Positions 35,461 through 47,049 of a stretch of 64,000 nt of DNA are shown piece by piece; position 1 is the stretch's first letter; each line of letters opens with the position of its first letter. The stretch comes from Corynascus novoguineensis (Eukaryota; Ascomycota; Sordariomycetes; Sordariales; Chaetomiaceae), in contig MU857637.1 in the NCBI GenBank assembly GCA_033296725.1, positions 165,683-229,682 on the forward strand. Reading direction: 5' to 3'. The position numbers and the translations under genes are program-made. The notes beneath the pieces were generated by a model. That model did no database searches. It had not been told where the DNA came from and saw nothing but the letters and a program-made list of their open reading frames with translations.

Positions 35461-36250
35461 ATGGCCTCATATGAGATTGCCCAGTACTTGCTCGACAGGG
35501 CCAACGTTCATGACACCATCACCAAGGTGGTACGTTTCCCCTAATTTCCAGTTTCTCCCTCCTCGGCTCGTCTTCCTTTTGAAATTGGAACGTGAACAAC
35601 TAACTCAGAAAAACAGCCGTTCTACTATGACACTGTCAACATCAAGGGCCTCGAGTCCGAAGTGTACGGCCCGTCCATCGAGATCGACTACACCTCCATC
35701 ATGGGCGGCAGCCCCTACACCGTCTCGCGCGCCGAGTGGATTGAGCAGGCCGACGGTTTGTTACACAAGTTTGCTTTTTCACAGCACATCACAACGTAAG
35801 CTTAACTGTCACTCCTTTTTCTTACTTTCTGCTTCATTGCTTTTCTTTTCTTTTCTTTTCTTTTCTTTTTTTTGCAATTCATACTGACTGAATGCGCGTT
35901 GCAATGTTGTGATAAAGCGGCATCGTCACCAACCTGCCACAGCCCGGGCCTAACGTGGCTCGGCCGGAGAAGGTGACGGTTCATGCGCAGGTGACGGCCA
36001 GCATGGTTGGCAAGTCCGAGGCCACCAGTGGAGACGCGCCCTTTGTCCAGAACGGAGTATGCTTTTCGTGTTTAATTCTGGGAAAAAAGCTAAGTAAGCT
36101 GACTGACTGCCACCATAGGGTCTCCTTGAAGCCGAGCTTACATGGTATGCCGATCTCGAGAAACAAGCGGAGAACCCCTGGCGCATTACCAAGTACAAGT
36201 ACACCAAGAAGTGGAACAAGGGATCAGTTCTCGACATCACCGGGAAATAG
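35461..36250 (+). CDS. SnoaL-like (NTF2-fold) protein
   Basis: Small alpha+beta barrel protein of the SnoaL/NTF2-like group. Members include polyketide cyclases, dehydratases and many uncharacterised fungal proteins. Four exons, 35461-35529, 35617-35795, 35918-36056 and 36119-36250, give 172 aa. It begins with a helix typical of the family (YEIAQYLLDRANVHDTITKV), then PFYYDTVNIKGLES, IEIDYTSIMGG and a SGDAPFVQNGGLLEAELTW strand pair, ending KWNKGSVLDITGK. The ATG is at the very start of the first exon, after a CACAAAG context. Its divergent partner is an NmrA-like reductase, so a joint role in a small metabolic conversion is possible but unproven. Confidence 0.85.
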
Positions 36251-37443
36251 GTGTCTTGATATGATCATGCGCCCTGGGTCTAGTTTCGCAATTTCTCACA
36301 GATCCTTCAACTCGTCTTTTGTCAGAGATCACGTATGGGTGTTCAAACAAGATCTACTAACCTTCCACTATTTCTGGAAACATGAAAAGCCAAGGGTGCT
36401 TAGAGTTCCTTGGCCAAAATATTGTCCTTTGGACTCAACGCTATCATTCTCTTGACGAACCGTATGAACACGCTTCCCCCCCTTTTTTCGGGCGCTTATG
36501 CAGCTCCAAAGTCAAAATATCTGGGCAACACAAGTCCGCGGCGTTTCGGTCGATCTAAAGCGCATGATGTGTGTCGGTAAACAACGGCCCAGCCTATTCT
36601 TGAGAGACGGACCCACCACTGAGGTCGAAGAACACGGAAGTTATCCGTCCGCTGATGAGGAGCACCTAAGGCGACGGGCCAAAGAGACCAATCATTTGAG
36701 CTGGGCGGATGTTCGTCGTTCGGCTCGTTGGTACGTTTACCGGTCAGGACAAGGTTCTATCCCCAAATAAATCCAAGGAAACTGGACACGCATCATGATG
36801 CCCAGGCTTCAGATGTCGACGCTGCATGTGTAGCCTGCGTGAATAATCTGGCATTTTGAGTAGAGATAGCTTAGCCCTCGACGATTGTTTCACCATGATC
36901 TTTACGGTACCTGGGGAGTTGAAGCGCCTAACAGACCTCTGACAACACACCCACAAGGTATTCCGCATAGATACCAGGACCATGCATAAGTCTTGCTATT
37001 ACCCATCCCTCGTGACGCGTTTATGACAATGCTGAGACCGTGAAACGCACCTAAATTTACCGTCGGCTGTAGACTATCAGTGGCAGGCAGAGTGTCGGAC
37101 AACACAGCCCCGGTTAACATTTGAGAGTATTAGGACACAAGAGCTGGAGTTTCCATTAGGCGTGTGCGGCTCCCCAAGATGTACCGATCACCGTGTGACA
37201 AGGCTCGCCACTGATACTGGAGGCTTAGCAGTTCACACTGAATTTTGGTTCAGTCGTTACCTCTTCGGAAGTAAGCCTTTGGTGCCCAAACTCATTAGGT
37301 GCCAAACCGAGCAATATCTGCCATAGCATACTCGTATCCAAAAGAGGGCAGTTCGACGAGTTGGGTCAAAATATCACCAGGGTATATTCACATCCACCAG
37401 TACAATGAAACCTCAAATAACCGTTCCTCCGTCCTCAACGGGC
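36251..37443. other. Convergent 3' intergenic region
   Basis: Between the ends of the SnoaL-like and sterol glucosyltransferase genes. No convincing gene. A 90-codon plus-strand frame at 36498-36770 has no recognisable domain. Confidence 0.5.
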
Positions 37444-40400
37444 CTAAACTTCCCCCCTGGATCTCGACGGACCTGCATCGCCACCTCCTCCGCCACTATG
37501 CCTCAAACTCTCCTCGATTGCCCTCTTCAGATCCTCGTCCTCATCTTCCTCCTCCACATTTATCTCCTCTCCACCCTCGCCACCGTCAGCTCCCTGGCGC
37601 CTACTAGCCTTAGCGTCAGACGCCAGGTCTTTTCCTTTTCCCGCGCCCTCCGCCATCATCTTTCTTTTTCGATACTCTTCCTCAGCTAAGCTCTGCCTTT
37701 TGACATACTCGAGCACAATTTCCTCCTCGGTCTGCTGCCGCTGGGTCTCCGCCTTCCAACTGCGGTGCTCGCGCTCTGACTCCTCCATCGCCAGACGCAA
37801 CTGCTCTTCCTCACTCAGCTCCTCGTTGCTTTGGCGATGGGCGCTGATTGGGTAGGCGGCGCCGGCGACGGTGGTGTTGGTGGTGGTGGTGCCAGAGGTG
37901 GTGGTGTTCACTGGGAACCCCGCCGGTAGTTCAGCTGCGGCCGGGTGCTGCTGCTGTCCATCGTTCTTCTCTGTCGGGTATGCTTGTTGTTGCTCCTCCT
38001 CGTGCTGCAACAGGCTCCGCCGCACCGCCTCTTCGATCAAAGCCTGGTATTCTTCGTCCGAGATTTTGGTCCATTCGTCATCTGTCATTGCTGTTTTCCC
38101 CAAGGCTTCATCGACCTGGCTCGTTTTTAAATCGGCGATCCATCGCTCCCCGGAATAGCGAGGTGGTGGTTGCTGCTGCTGTTGTTCCACAGCCCTGCGC
38201 ATTTCCATCACGCTTGCCCTAACTGCCGCCTCCACCCGCGCGTCTTCCTCCCGGTCGCCTGTCGAGGTTTGCATCACAGATTCCTGGATGGCTCGTTCCA
38301 ACGCCTCGTTATCCTCAAAGGAATAGTTACTTGACGCATAACTAGTTGTTGTCGTGGCAAATGCGGATGGCGAGGCGGCTGTCGTTCCTGTAGCGGTACT
38401 GCCGTTGGTGTCGCTTCCCGACCGTCGTCTGTTCCACTGGCCGATGGGCAGGTTTAACCGGCCAAGTACAGTTCTATCACCAGTGATGCCTGTCCCATCC
38501 ATAGGTGGCGCCTCCTCCGCCTCACGCACCGTCGCGGCGGCAGCTGCCGCCTTACCTTTCTCTGCCTTGTCCCCTTCCCTTTGCTTCAAGATATAGAACC
38601 CCTTGAGTTCATCCCTCATCACCTGCCACCTAGTCAACACATCCTCCCTCTCTTCTGCCGTCGCTCCGGCATAGTCCTCCTCTCCTTGCAGCACACGCGA
38701 CGTGATGATGTAGTTCGTCGAACTCTTGGCAAATAAGCTCCGCACCCCGACCCTCATACCTTGAACAGTATACGCCGGAACGGCCATGAGAGCAGACGAA
38801 TTCTTCAAGAAGAAGCCGCCGATCCCCTTGCCAAACCCCTTGACGAACCCTTTCGCGCCTTCCTTTTGTGCACCCTTCCACGGCTGTGTGAAGAGACCCG
38901 TTGTGCCGTCATACAATCCCAGACCAAACTCCTTGCCAGCCACGCGCATTCCGCTGACAAAGCCCGTGACTTTTTCGGGCGGGCGTACCGTCTCGTCGTT
39001 GTACAGCTTGGGCGCGTTACGGAAGCCGCGGGCGAGACCGAGGCAGGTATTGGCGTAGAATCGGAAGCCAGCGCCGACGATGCGGCCGACCCCTTGGCCG
39101 GCGGCAACGGCGACGTCTAGATTGACAGGTTTAGAGGTGGATGGGGTGGCCGTTGAGGAATGATATGTGGTTGAGCTAGACTGAGACGGCGGCCGAGAGG
39201 GAGTAAGCTCTGAGCTTCCGGACTGGTGTGAGGCGAAGGTAGACAGGGAAGCAGGGGCACTTGTTGATGGTGTGAACGGTTGTGTCTTGGTCGGGTCATA
39301 GGTTGTGGAGGTGACTGAGACGCTGGGTATCCCAGAGTGGGAACCTTCCCGGCTGTGAGACGAGGAATCTGGGCTAGACGCTGCCTCGGAGGCGCCGCCA
39401 TCAGTCTTGGCGGCCTCACTTCCAGTATCGGCCTTTTCTTTGCCCTTCTTCTTCACTTTGAATACCTCCTTGGGGAAATCTGCAACAGCCATGGTCAAAG
39501 CACCAACATCACCAACGAAAGCCAGGACAACGGCCGAGACAGGGTCCCAAGGCTGTTCGTCAGTATTGTATTCAATCGAGCGGTATCTGCAGACAGTCAG
39601 CGACATAACGAGGTAGATTGCGACGCGCGTGCGCTCACAGCTTGAGATCCGAGTATTTCAGCCAGCCCTGCTTCACCAAGGCGGTCGCGGCTAGTGCACT
39701 GAGCCGGACCTTGGACCTCCTCACTCGCCAGACGGCAACGCGGCTTGGAGCGAGCGAGCACCGCATGTTATCAGTATCTAAGAACTGATGGAAACTCTTG
39801 CCGCCCACATCCGCACCTTTCTCCTTCTTGATCTTCTCGCCCAGCTCCCGCGCACGCGCTTGCGTATCCGGGAGCAAAGCATACTCTATAGCGGCGGCCA
39901 GGTTTTCGGCCGTCAATTTCTTGTGGGGGATGGGCGCCGGCCCAGCTCCAGCCCTAGCAATCATGGAGCCCCAGAAGATTTGGTCGCCAAAGAAGGGCAC
40001 CACCACAGTTGGTTTCCCAGCCTTGATGCCCGCCGCGGTAGTTCCGGCACCGCCATGGTGGACGACAGCCGACACGTGTTTGAACAGCCAGTCGTGCGGG
40101 CAGTTGCCAAGCATGTAAACCCCCTCGGGGACGCCGGCTGCGTCGGCACCTATGCCACCCCAGCCTTTCGACACGATGGCTCTGACACCCGACTTGATGA
40201 TGGCGCCAAAAATGGTATGGGTGAGTCCGTCAGGATCATCGACGACGATGGATCCGAAACCGATATAGACCGGCGGTGGGCCAGCCGCCAGAAAAGCGGC
40301 TAGTTCTGGTTCTGGGGTGTAGTTGGACTCGAGGTTAAGGAAGAAGAAGCCGGACACCGTTATCTCGGGCATCCAGTCCGCTGGTTTTGGTGTCAACGCC

Positions 40401-41688
40401 GGAGACCAGCAGTAGGTAGTGGGAATCCGTAGGCGATTCAGCAACCCTGGCGCCCACAGTAAAGACATGTATTCCAGGCCCAGGACGTTGACTCGGAAGC
40501 GATTGATCACGTCTCCAAGACCCTGCCAAGTCATCAGCTCAACCAATGCATAAGACACATAGTTCGTAATAGCGGCATCGGTATTGGTCGCAACGATATC
40601 AGCCAGAGGATGCGGGAAAGCCCTAGTTGGTGTCCATGGCATTCTGTTCTCTTCCGTGAGCTTCAGTCGGCCAGCCGGAAGCGCAGGGGAAACTTACGTG
40701 AACATCATGTGTAGCGGAATCCCTAGCTTTCTTGAGAACATGGGCATGTTAGCCACTGGCAGATGGGCAAATGCGGTGAGACGAACTCAGCTATGTGTAC
40801 GCCTGCAAAGCTGGGCGGGTTGGCGATGATAGCGTCGGCCACAAACGGTCGGTTCCCCGGATCTCCGGGAAGCATGAACCTCTCGTCCAATGGCTCGTCC
40901 CTCTTGTGCTGCGGGGGCGCAACGCCCATGCCGTCGCCAGCCTCGATACAGGACCGCCAGCATCCAAGGAGTATCTCCTCAATCTCTTGACGACGCCTCT
41001 TGATATCGCCGTTCTTGAGGGTATCCAGCCCTGGCATGAGCCCCGGATTCTTGACCATGAACGCCATCAACTGGGTGGGATCCCCGCCGATGTTAAAGAA
41101 CTCGAGCCCATTCTCCTCAACAAAGGAGCGAAAGGTGGCATGAGTCGCCAAACGGACGCGGTGTCCGTACGTGTCGCGGAGAACCTGACCCAAAGCAACG
41201 AAGGGCTGAACGTCCCCTCTTGAACCGACAATCTGAATCACAACATTCAGTCGAGGAGGCGGCGTTTGGCCAGGAAGACCGCCTAGGCTTGGTGGAATGT
41301 ATGCTGGTGGCAGGGGACCTGATGGCTTGGTGCGGAGCTGCCTCTGAAGGGTAGGTGCTAGGAGCTCAGACAAGCGATTATTCTTTTCGCTGATATGAAT
41401 GCTGACACGGCCGGCGTCTGGAAGCCTGATTAGTATGCAACGACGAAAAAATGAGGGATCTGGTATGATTGGGTTCTGCTCACTCGTAACAGCCGCATCG
41501 GCAGCGAAGCCGGCCTGAGCAAATTGCAGCTGATCATGGTGCTCGCCGTAGGCGGGTGGGGGAACGTCGAGTTCCGCAGGGCCGAAACTCGTGCCTTCGA
41601 GATCCTCGGCGATGGGAACGGCGTTCGTCCTTCCGGCCCGGGCAGCTCCAGTCAGTCTCCGCTGGAGAGTGTGGTTGCCTGCAGTCAT
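37444..41688 (-). CDS. Sterol glucosyltransferase with C-terminal UIM array
   Basis: UDP-glucose:sterol glucosyltransferase-like protein (GT1/GT28, UGT80/Atg26 group). Five exons on the minus strand: 41484-41688, 40787-41417, 40698-40730, 39639-40643, 37444-39586 (1338 aa). The N-terminal nucleotide-sugar fold starts at about residue 125 (VVIQIVGSRGDVQPF), the linker is LGIPLHMMFTMPWTPTRAFP, and the donor-binding motif HHGGAGTT is at about 485. Unlike yeast Atg26 there is no room for N-terminal GRAM and PH domains. Residues about 780-910 are Gly/Lys-rich (GLYDGTTGLFTQPWKGAQKE, then GFVKGFGKGIGGFF) and resemble the C-terminal amphipathic helices of VPS13/ATG2. Residues about 1051-1322 hold five or six ubiquitin-interacting-motif-like helices. 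Catalytic family is confident; sterol as acceptor is by family. Confidence 0.92.
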
Positions 41689-42603
41689 TGTGCCAGTTTT
41701 TCTTCAGGACCAGTGATTTCGCTTATTTTAAACCAGCTGAAGAAGGCTACCTCGACGTTCGGTCGGTGAGATGCAAGGACTTTGACTCAAGCTTCCATGG
41801 CCCTTATCTGCTGAGCGAGCTAGTAGGAGAGACGCTGAGGGGTAAGAATGGCAGCGGCGAGAACAGTTATGGTGAAATGCTACGTGCTGCAGCAGACCGA
41901 TGATCTATAGTTCAAGTAGGTCCGATAAACCATAAGAGATTGTAGCCTTGAGCAGCTCCCGTAGATGTCAGTCAAGCATAAAATATCATGCCCGTCAGTG
42001 TAGGCAAAGCCCAATGTTTTATGAATTCTGGCCGATGAATTCAAATCTTGATGAGAACCAGGGCAGAAAGAGGTCGAACTCGCTTCTTTTTGTTGACAGG
42101 TAGCAACGCGGTGCGATGTGATGGTGGAACTCCGGCGGAGGCGGATTCTTTAACTCATCTCCAGTGGGCGATGGTTAGTTGTCCCGTCGGTGGCCGCTCG
42201 TCTTACAACAATCACCGCAATAAAGGTGGCGATGAGCGTTTGGGGCAGCTGAGTTGCAAGTTACATGGAAACCGGATGGGCACAGTAGACGTCAGCACTG
42301 TGTTCCCTCCCCCACCTCATTGCTCGAGATGAGGCAGTGACGCTGCCCGGTTAGCGCCCAATGGCGCTTGCCAGTTTTCTGAAGAACTGAAACCTCTCCA
42401 ATCCCTACCTGCTGCTATTCTCTATGTCCTTTTCATTACTTTCTTTCTCTTTTTTCTTTCCATTTTCTTTCTTCCCTCTCTGGTTATTTGATTTGCTACT
42501 TTCATTCGATCTTCTTTTTGTTCTGTTTTTTTCACTAAGCCCACGAGAACATAATCACCGGCATGCGACCAAAGGCGTCTCGCAGGCTCCACGCTCCATC
42601 ATC
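41689..42603. other. Intergenic spacer upstream of glucosyltransferase
   Basis: Promoter of the minus-strand sterol glucosyltransferase gene and flank of the transposon relic. A T/C-rich tract runs from about 42420 to 42537. No gene seen. Confidence 0.55.
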
Positions 42604-42632
42604 TAGAGTGGGGTGTCCAAAAGTGTGGGCCA
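42604..42632 (+). repeat. Left terminal inverted repeat of mariner relic
   Basis: Shares TA, AGTG, CCAAAAGT, TGG and GCC blocks with the right end, offset by two bases. Confidence 0.7.
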
Positions 42633-42709
42633 CCCCACAGTAATTGAACGCGTCGCGACGCGGCACCACCATCTTCAACATTCCAACTAAACCGAATTCC
42701 AACTCCACA

Positions 42710-43620
42710 ATGATCAGTTTGGACGAACTCGGAGCCAAATTGACGGCCGGTCGCCAACCTGGCCAGGAGCTATCGCCTCTTGCACGTGCAGCCATTACAG
42801 GTGCTGTTGCAGCCGGGGCAAGCCAATCGGCTGTTGCTCGCGCATTCGGCATCAACAGGAAGGCAGTCCAACGAACACTTCAGCGCTTCGAATCTTCCGG
42901 CACGTTTGAAGATAAGCCTAGAAGTGGCCGGCCAGAGGTTCTTACCGAGCGTGAGAAGCGGCACATTGTCCAAGTCGCAAAGCGAGAGCCTGGCCTTACG
43001 ACACTTCGACTCACCAACACAGTTGCTGCTCAGGTCTCTCGATCAACAGTACGCAGGGTTCTCCGCCGCCATCAAATGCAAAAGTTGCGTGCACAAAAAG
43101 GACTTCAGTGAAGAAATCATAGCAATGGCTGGCTAGCCGTTTGCTAGCTTTAGTTTTATACCAATGAAGTGTTGATTCGAGTAAGTGAACTCCAAAATCA
43201 ACCTTTGCTTTACCTAACCAACCTTTTAGTCGATCTTCGCCGTCGAACCGTGCTACCAAAAATCGACGGCTTGATCTTGATACCACTATAAAATGGGTAA
43301 AGAGCTTCGTCAACTTGCAGAGCTGGGGCAAAGCCGCTATTTCGGTAATAATTCTGGTCGGAATCTGGAAAGGAGCAAGGATTGATCTTGTCATTATTTG
43401 AGCGTGGCTGTAAGCTAGTACAAGTGGAGGATATTGCTCGCGGGGCTTCAAAAAGCATTGGAGCAGGTCTTCTTTCATATCAAGATAGTACGAGGCATTT
43501 CTAACAGGACAATGCCCGGTTTCATCCATACAATTCCCCAACCGAGTGGCACCGGGACCGCGCAATTGACGTGCTTGAAGACTGGCCTCGAATAAGCACA
43601 GCCAAAGTATGTTTCACAGA
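42710..43620 (+). pseudogene. Broken Tc1/mariner transposase
   Basis: The first 133 codons (42710-43111) are open and encode the paired helix-turn-helix DNA-binding region: ITGAVAAGASQSAVARAFGI, then RSGRPEVLTEREKRHIVQVA and STVRRVLRRHQM. A TGA at 43109 ends this frame. Further stops follow in the same frame, with TNEVLIRVSE as a remnant of the first catalytic-Asp block. At 43505-43525, still in the original frame, QDNARFH marks the second catalytic Asp region, directly preceded by TAA where the family has Gln. The third acidic region is not recognisable. The gene is inactive. It may still yield a short DNA-binding peptide, but no evidence for that is visible. Confidence 0.82.
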
Positions 43621-43760
43621 ACATCGGTGGCGAGGACTTTGGCTTTGATTTGTCGCTATCCAATGTTAGAACCTTTGGTTGACGAAGAGTTAAGCGGAGA
43701 GACTTCACAAGGTTACGGACGTACAATAATAGAAAAGTGTGGAGCTGGGGAACAGGCGTG

Positions 43761-43789
43761 CGCGGGCCAGACTTTTGGCCTTCACTGTA
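43761..43789 (-). repeat. Right terminal inverted repeat of mariner relic
   Basis: Inverted copy of the left end with the same core CCAAAAGT; ends at TA. Confidence 0.7.
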
Positions 43790-44297
43790 CCCCTAACGTG
43801 CGCTGAGTTGGTCTCAACTTGGCAAATGCGTGCGAACACTGCCGTGATGCACTGTCCCATCCAGCTGCGCCTTGCTATTGCCCGCCCTCCCTTGACGCGC
43901 GTCTTAGCGCCGGGTTGCTCCGCAAAGCCCCGAACTTTAGGTACATAATCTATAGGATGATCGAATACGCGGAAACAAAAATAAACAGTTTCTAACCCGT
44001 ATAGCTAGCCAATGTCTACGAAGGAGGCTCCACATGATGCACTAGCCACCCGACGGGACTGCGCGATGTTTAAAGTCAGTCACAGGGTCGGTGAAATTGT
44101 TAGCTGGGAGAAACAAGGAAAATGAGAGACGGCAACGGCACCAGAGAAACTATCTCACATCGATAAATGACATAAACGGTAATCGTTGGTTACACAGAAC
44201 CGGCACACACAGCTCTCAACTCGCCTCTATCCGGATTCCCCACCCCCCCGGGCACTTTCCATACTCGATTCCCGATTCTCGCGCCATGTCATGGCAC
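43790..44297. other. Intergenic spacer
   Basis: Between the transposon relic and the 3' end of the phosphate carrier gene. No gene or repeat recognised. Confidence 0.5.
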
Positions 44298-45581
44298 CTA
44301 CTCCTTCTTCACCTGTTCCGGCGGCGGCGGGCCACCGGTCGTGGGAAGGCCCATGAAAATCTTGAAGTAATCCTGCCAGCGGGTCAGCATTTCGATTCTC
44401 AGTTTAGAGTTTCACGGAAACACCCACGTAGATCATCCATTGGAGGCCAGTCAGAGTTCCAATCATGACGATACGGACCGCCAGACCGTTCCACAAACCC
44501 ATGAAGCCGATGTCCTTGTATATCCTGCCAGTGACGGCGCCAAAGCCTTCGCCCGCCTTGCGGTACGCGTTCAGCTTGCTGACCATGACATCGGCCGGGT
44601 GCGAGACGATGGCGCAGAGAATGCCGGCGAGGTAGCCGCCGGCGAAGGACACGCCTGTCTGCGCCGCCTTGCTGTAGTCCTGCTTCTTTCCCGGGAGACG
44701 GTCATAGATCATTTCGACGATGGTCTCGAAGGAAGCAAACTTCATCATGGTGTAGGGAATCTGCCGGCCCCAGAGCGGGTACAGGCCCTTGTACAGCCCG
44801 CTGACACCCTCGGCGGCGGCAATCTTGCTGAAGCCGTCGAGAGTGCCCTTGTACTGCGCGGGAATGGAGGCCTGCATGCGGACCTTGACGGCCTCAAAAG
44901 GGCAGAGAGCAATGTCGGCCAGGAACTCGGCCGAGGCCGAGGCCGACAGATAGAGCGCCGTCTTATACTTGTAGGCCGCCTCCGGCCCGGCGAGGTCCGA
45001 GTATGTCTTCTTGAAGTACTCGTACCACCCGTACTTGAAGGCGCCCTGCGCCGAGTAACCGAGCAGCGTGGGGCCCCAACCCGTGAAGATACCGCGAACG
45101 CCCTCGGTGCGGAAGATGTGGCCCCACGCCTGGAAGTTGCTCTTGTACAGCTTCGAGTCGACCTGCCGACGCACCTTGACAAGATCGAGCGGGGTGACCG
45201 CAGCGTGGGTCAGGCCCTGTGCGCGAAGAAGGGACGGTGAGTATGCGAATCCCAGCAGTGCTCGTCGTTCCACTGGTCACTTACACACGCCAGCATGCCG
45301 CCAAACGTGCAGGCAGCATAGTACTTGCCCGAGAAGAGCTCAATGTGGCCCGTCTTCTTCTGCGCTTTCTGGCTGGCAGCCTCAAACTCCTTGGCAGCCT
45401 CGGCGCTCAGCTTGTGCGCCTTGTTCTTCGCATCGTCGACGATCGAATAGGCCGGGTACAGCTCAAGGCGAGCCTGGTACGGGGTTGGGCCGCTCGCATT
45501 GGGCTTGCTCTGCGGCTGCCGGCGTGGGTACGGGCTGCCGAAGGTGTGCTGAAGGGTCTCGTAACTGGGATAGAGCGGCAT
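44298..45581 (-). CDS. MIR1/PIC2-type: Mitochondrial phosphate carrier
   Basis: Imports phosphate (with protons) across the inner mitochondrial membrane; Pic2-type members also move copper in yeast. Three exons on the minus strand, 45285-45581, 44428-45216 and 44298-44372, give 386 aa. The three repeats show PLDLVKVRRQ, PFEAVKVRMQ and HPADVMVSKL. The last exon supplies DYFKIFMGLPTTGG and a short charged end; reading into the intron instead would stop after VGVSVKL. An N-terminal extension of about 90 residues includes LYPAYSIVDDAKNKAHKLSAEAAKEFEAASQKAQ, usual for this subfamily in filamentous fungi. The Met at 45581 is the first in frame after upstream stops. Confidence 0.95.
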
Positions 45582-47049
45582 CTCGTCGCGAGTAGTGGCT
45601 CCCTAGATGATCGAGTTAGCGGAGGCCGTTTGGTGTCAGTTTCACTCGATTAACTCGGAGGGAGGACAGGTTATGTGAAGCAGAGGTGGAAAAGACCTGT
45701 GCTCGCAAAGGATTTCGATGACGTCGGCGAGTGCGTCCGCCCTTTCGAAGCCACTCCCACTCGCAAGGCAGGCAGAGAGGTCGGGGCGCAAACTTACAGG
45801 GTAGTGCTTGTCGATAGACAAACCTCAAATCTGAAAACTGAAGCTAATCGCCAGCAGTAGACTACAAGGCCGAGTTCGTGGCGAGAAGTGTGAGGTGAGG
45901 GAATAAGCCATTCGAAGGATGGTAAAACAGGTTCCTGCCATCCATCCATGCAACCATCAATTAGGTAAGCGTCTCACCCGCTTAACCATGGCGTACAATA
46001 CCCGCCAGCTGCGTATTTCTCAAGCACTCTTTTCGTCACTAATTTCGATACAGTAATCCTTCCCTCGCTTGCTCAATGGCGGCTCAGCACTCCTGCCCGG
46101 CGCGGGCGGCTGCACCGACTCCTCCCGATCATCTTATTCCCGATCATTTCATTCCCGACCTCGTCACGAGCTCATTCTCGCGTTCGAGCCCGGAGTTAAG
46201 ATGGACTACCCGTGCTATTCTCGTTCCGTTATAGACATAAGCACTAAATTACTATTCAATATCACCTATACCCTATTCGGCATTCTACGGTATACTTCGA
46301 ACAGATTCATGCAAGCCTGGTTGAGCGTTAGCCTCTGGTTCATGGACAGATCAATGACGCGAATGGGACGGTGACGTAGCTGAGGGCTGTTTATCTTCGC
46401 TTATCGGAGCCTGACTTGGCGCTACTACTCGTTGAATGTCGGTGGGTCAGTCCCATCTCAACTCTCCGAACCGCCGCCCATCCTCGACCTGCACTTGGAT
46501 GCCAGAGAGAGTCGGTACATTTAGAAAAGTAGGTAATTGACCATCCATCCTGGACTGGCTTTTAAGTGTATGAGCTGCCTTAAGCTTTGGTAGACGGCGT
46601 AAAGTACAGGTATACGGACTATATAGCTGTAAATCAACAGAAGTCCAAAAGCCTTAGTGTCACTCCTAGTATCAACCGCCAAATGCATCACCAAAATGAG
46701 CTCCATTTCAGTCTTACTTACGTTTTCTTATCTTCTTTTTGAACGTTTCCCTTTGTTCTGTCTCCCTTCTTCTTTCTCTCTAAGTCTTGTATTTCTCGGT
46801 CCCAGCTTGACCATGTCGTGATCTAGACCTAAGATGGTCCTGCTCTTCCTGAGCATTGGAGCCCCGCTCCTTCTTTAAAATGACATGTGATTGGGCAGAG
46901 GCCGATTGCGAAGATACTGCGGTGATTGTTCGCAGTGACCGGATGCGGGAATCATCACCACAATTTGAACCCGCTCCCCTAGTAACACCTCCCAACTACA
47001 CCGCCTTCAAGCGCAGCTGCCAAAAGTAACCCTCGATTGACCACCAAAA
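45582..47049. other. Divergent intergenic region
   Basis: Separates the minus-strand phosphate carrier and plus-strand CBS gene, so holds both promoters. A short imperfect tandem duplication (CCCGATCATYTYATT, two copies) lies near 46123-46153. No gene found. Confidence 0.5.

Larger units (their letters stand above)
42604..43789 (+). mobile_element. Degenerate Tc1/mariner element
   Basis: A 1.19 kb element bounded by TA dinucleotides (42604-42605 and 43788-43789), the target site used by this superfamily. The left end reads TAGAGTGGGG...CCAAAAGTGTGG inward. The right end, read inward on the other strand, is TACAGTGAAGGCCAAAAGTCTGG, giving imperfect terminal inverted repeats of about 28 bases. 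The interior holds a broken transposase gene. Confidence 0.8.

Noticed and set aside
36498..36770. 90-codon plus-strand frame between SnoaL-like and glucosyltransferase genes
   Set aside because: No domain or supporting splice sites; convergent 3' region.
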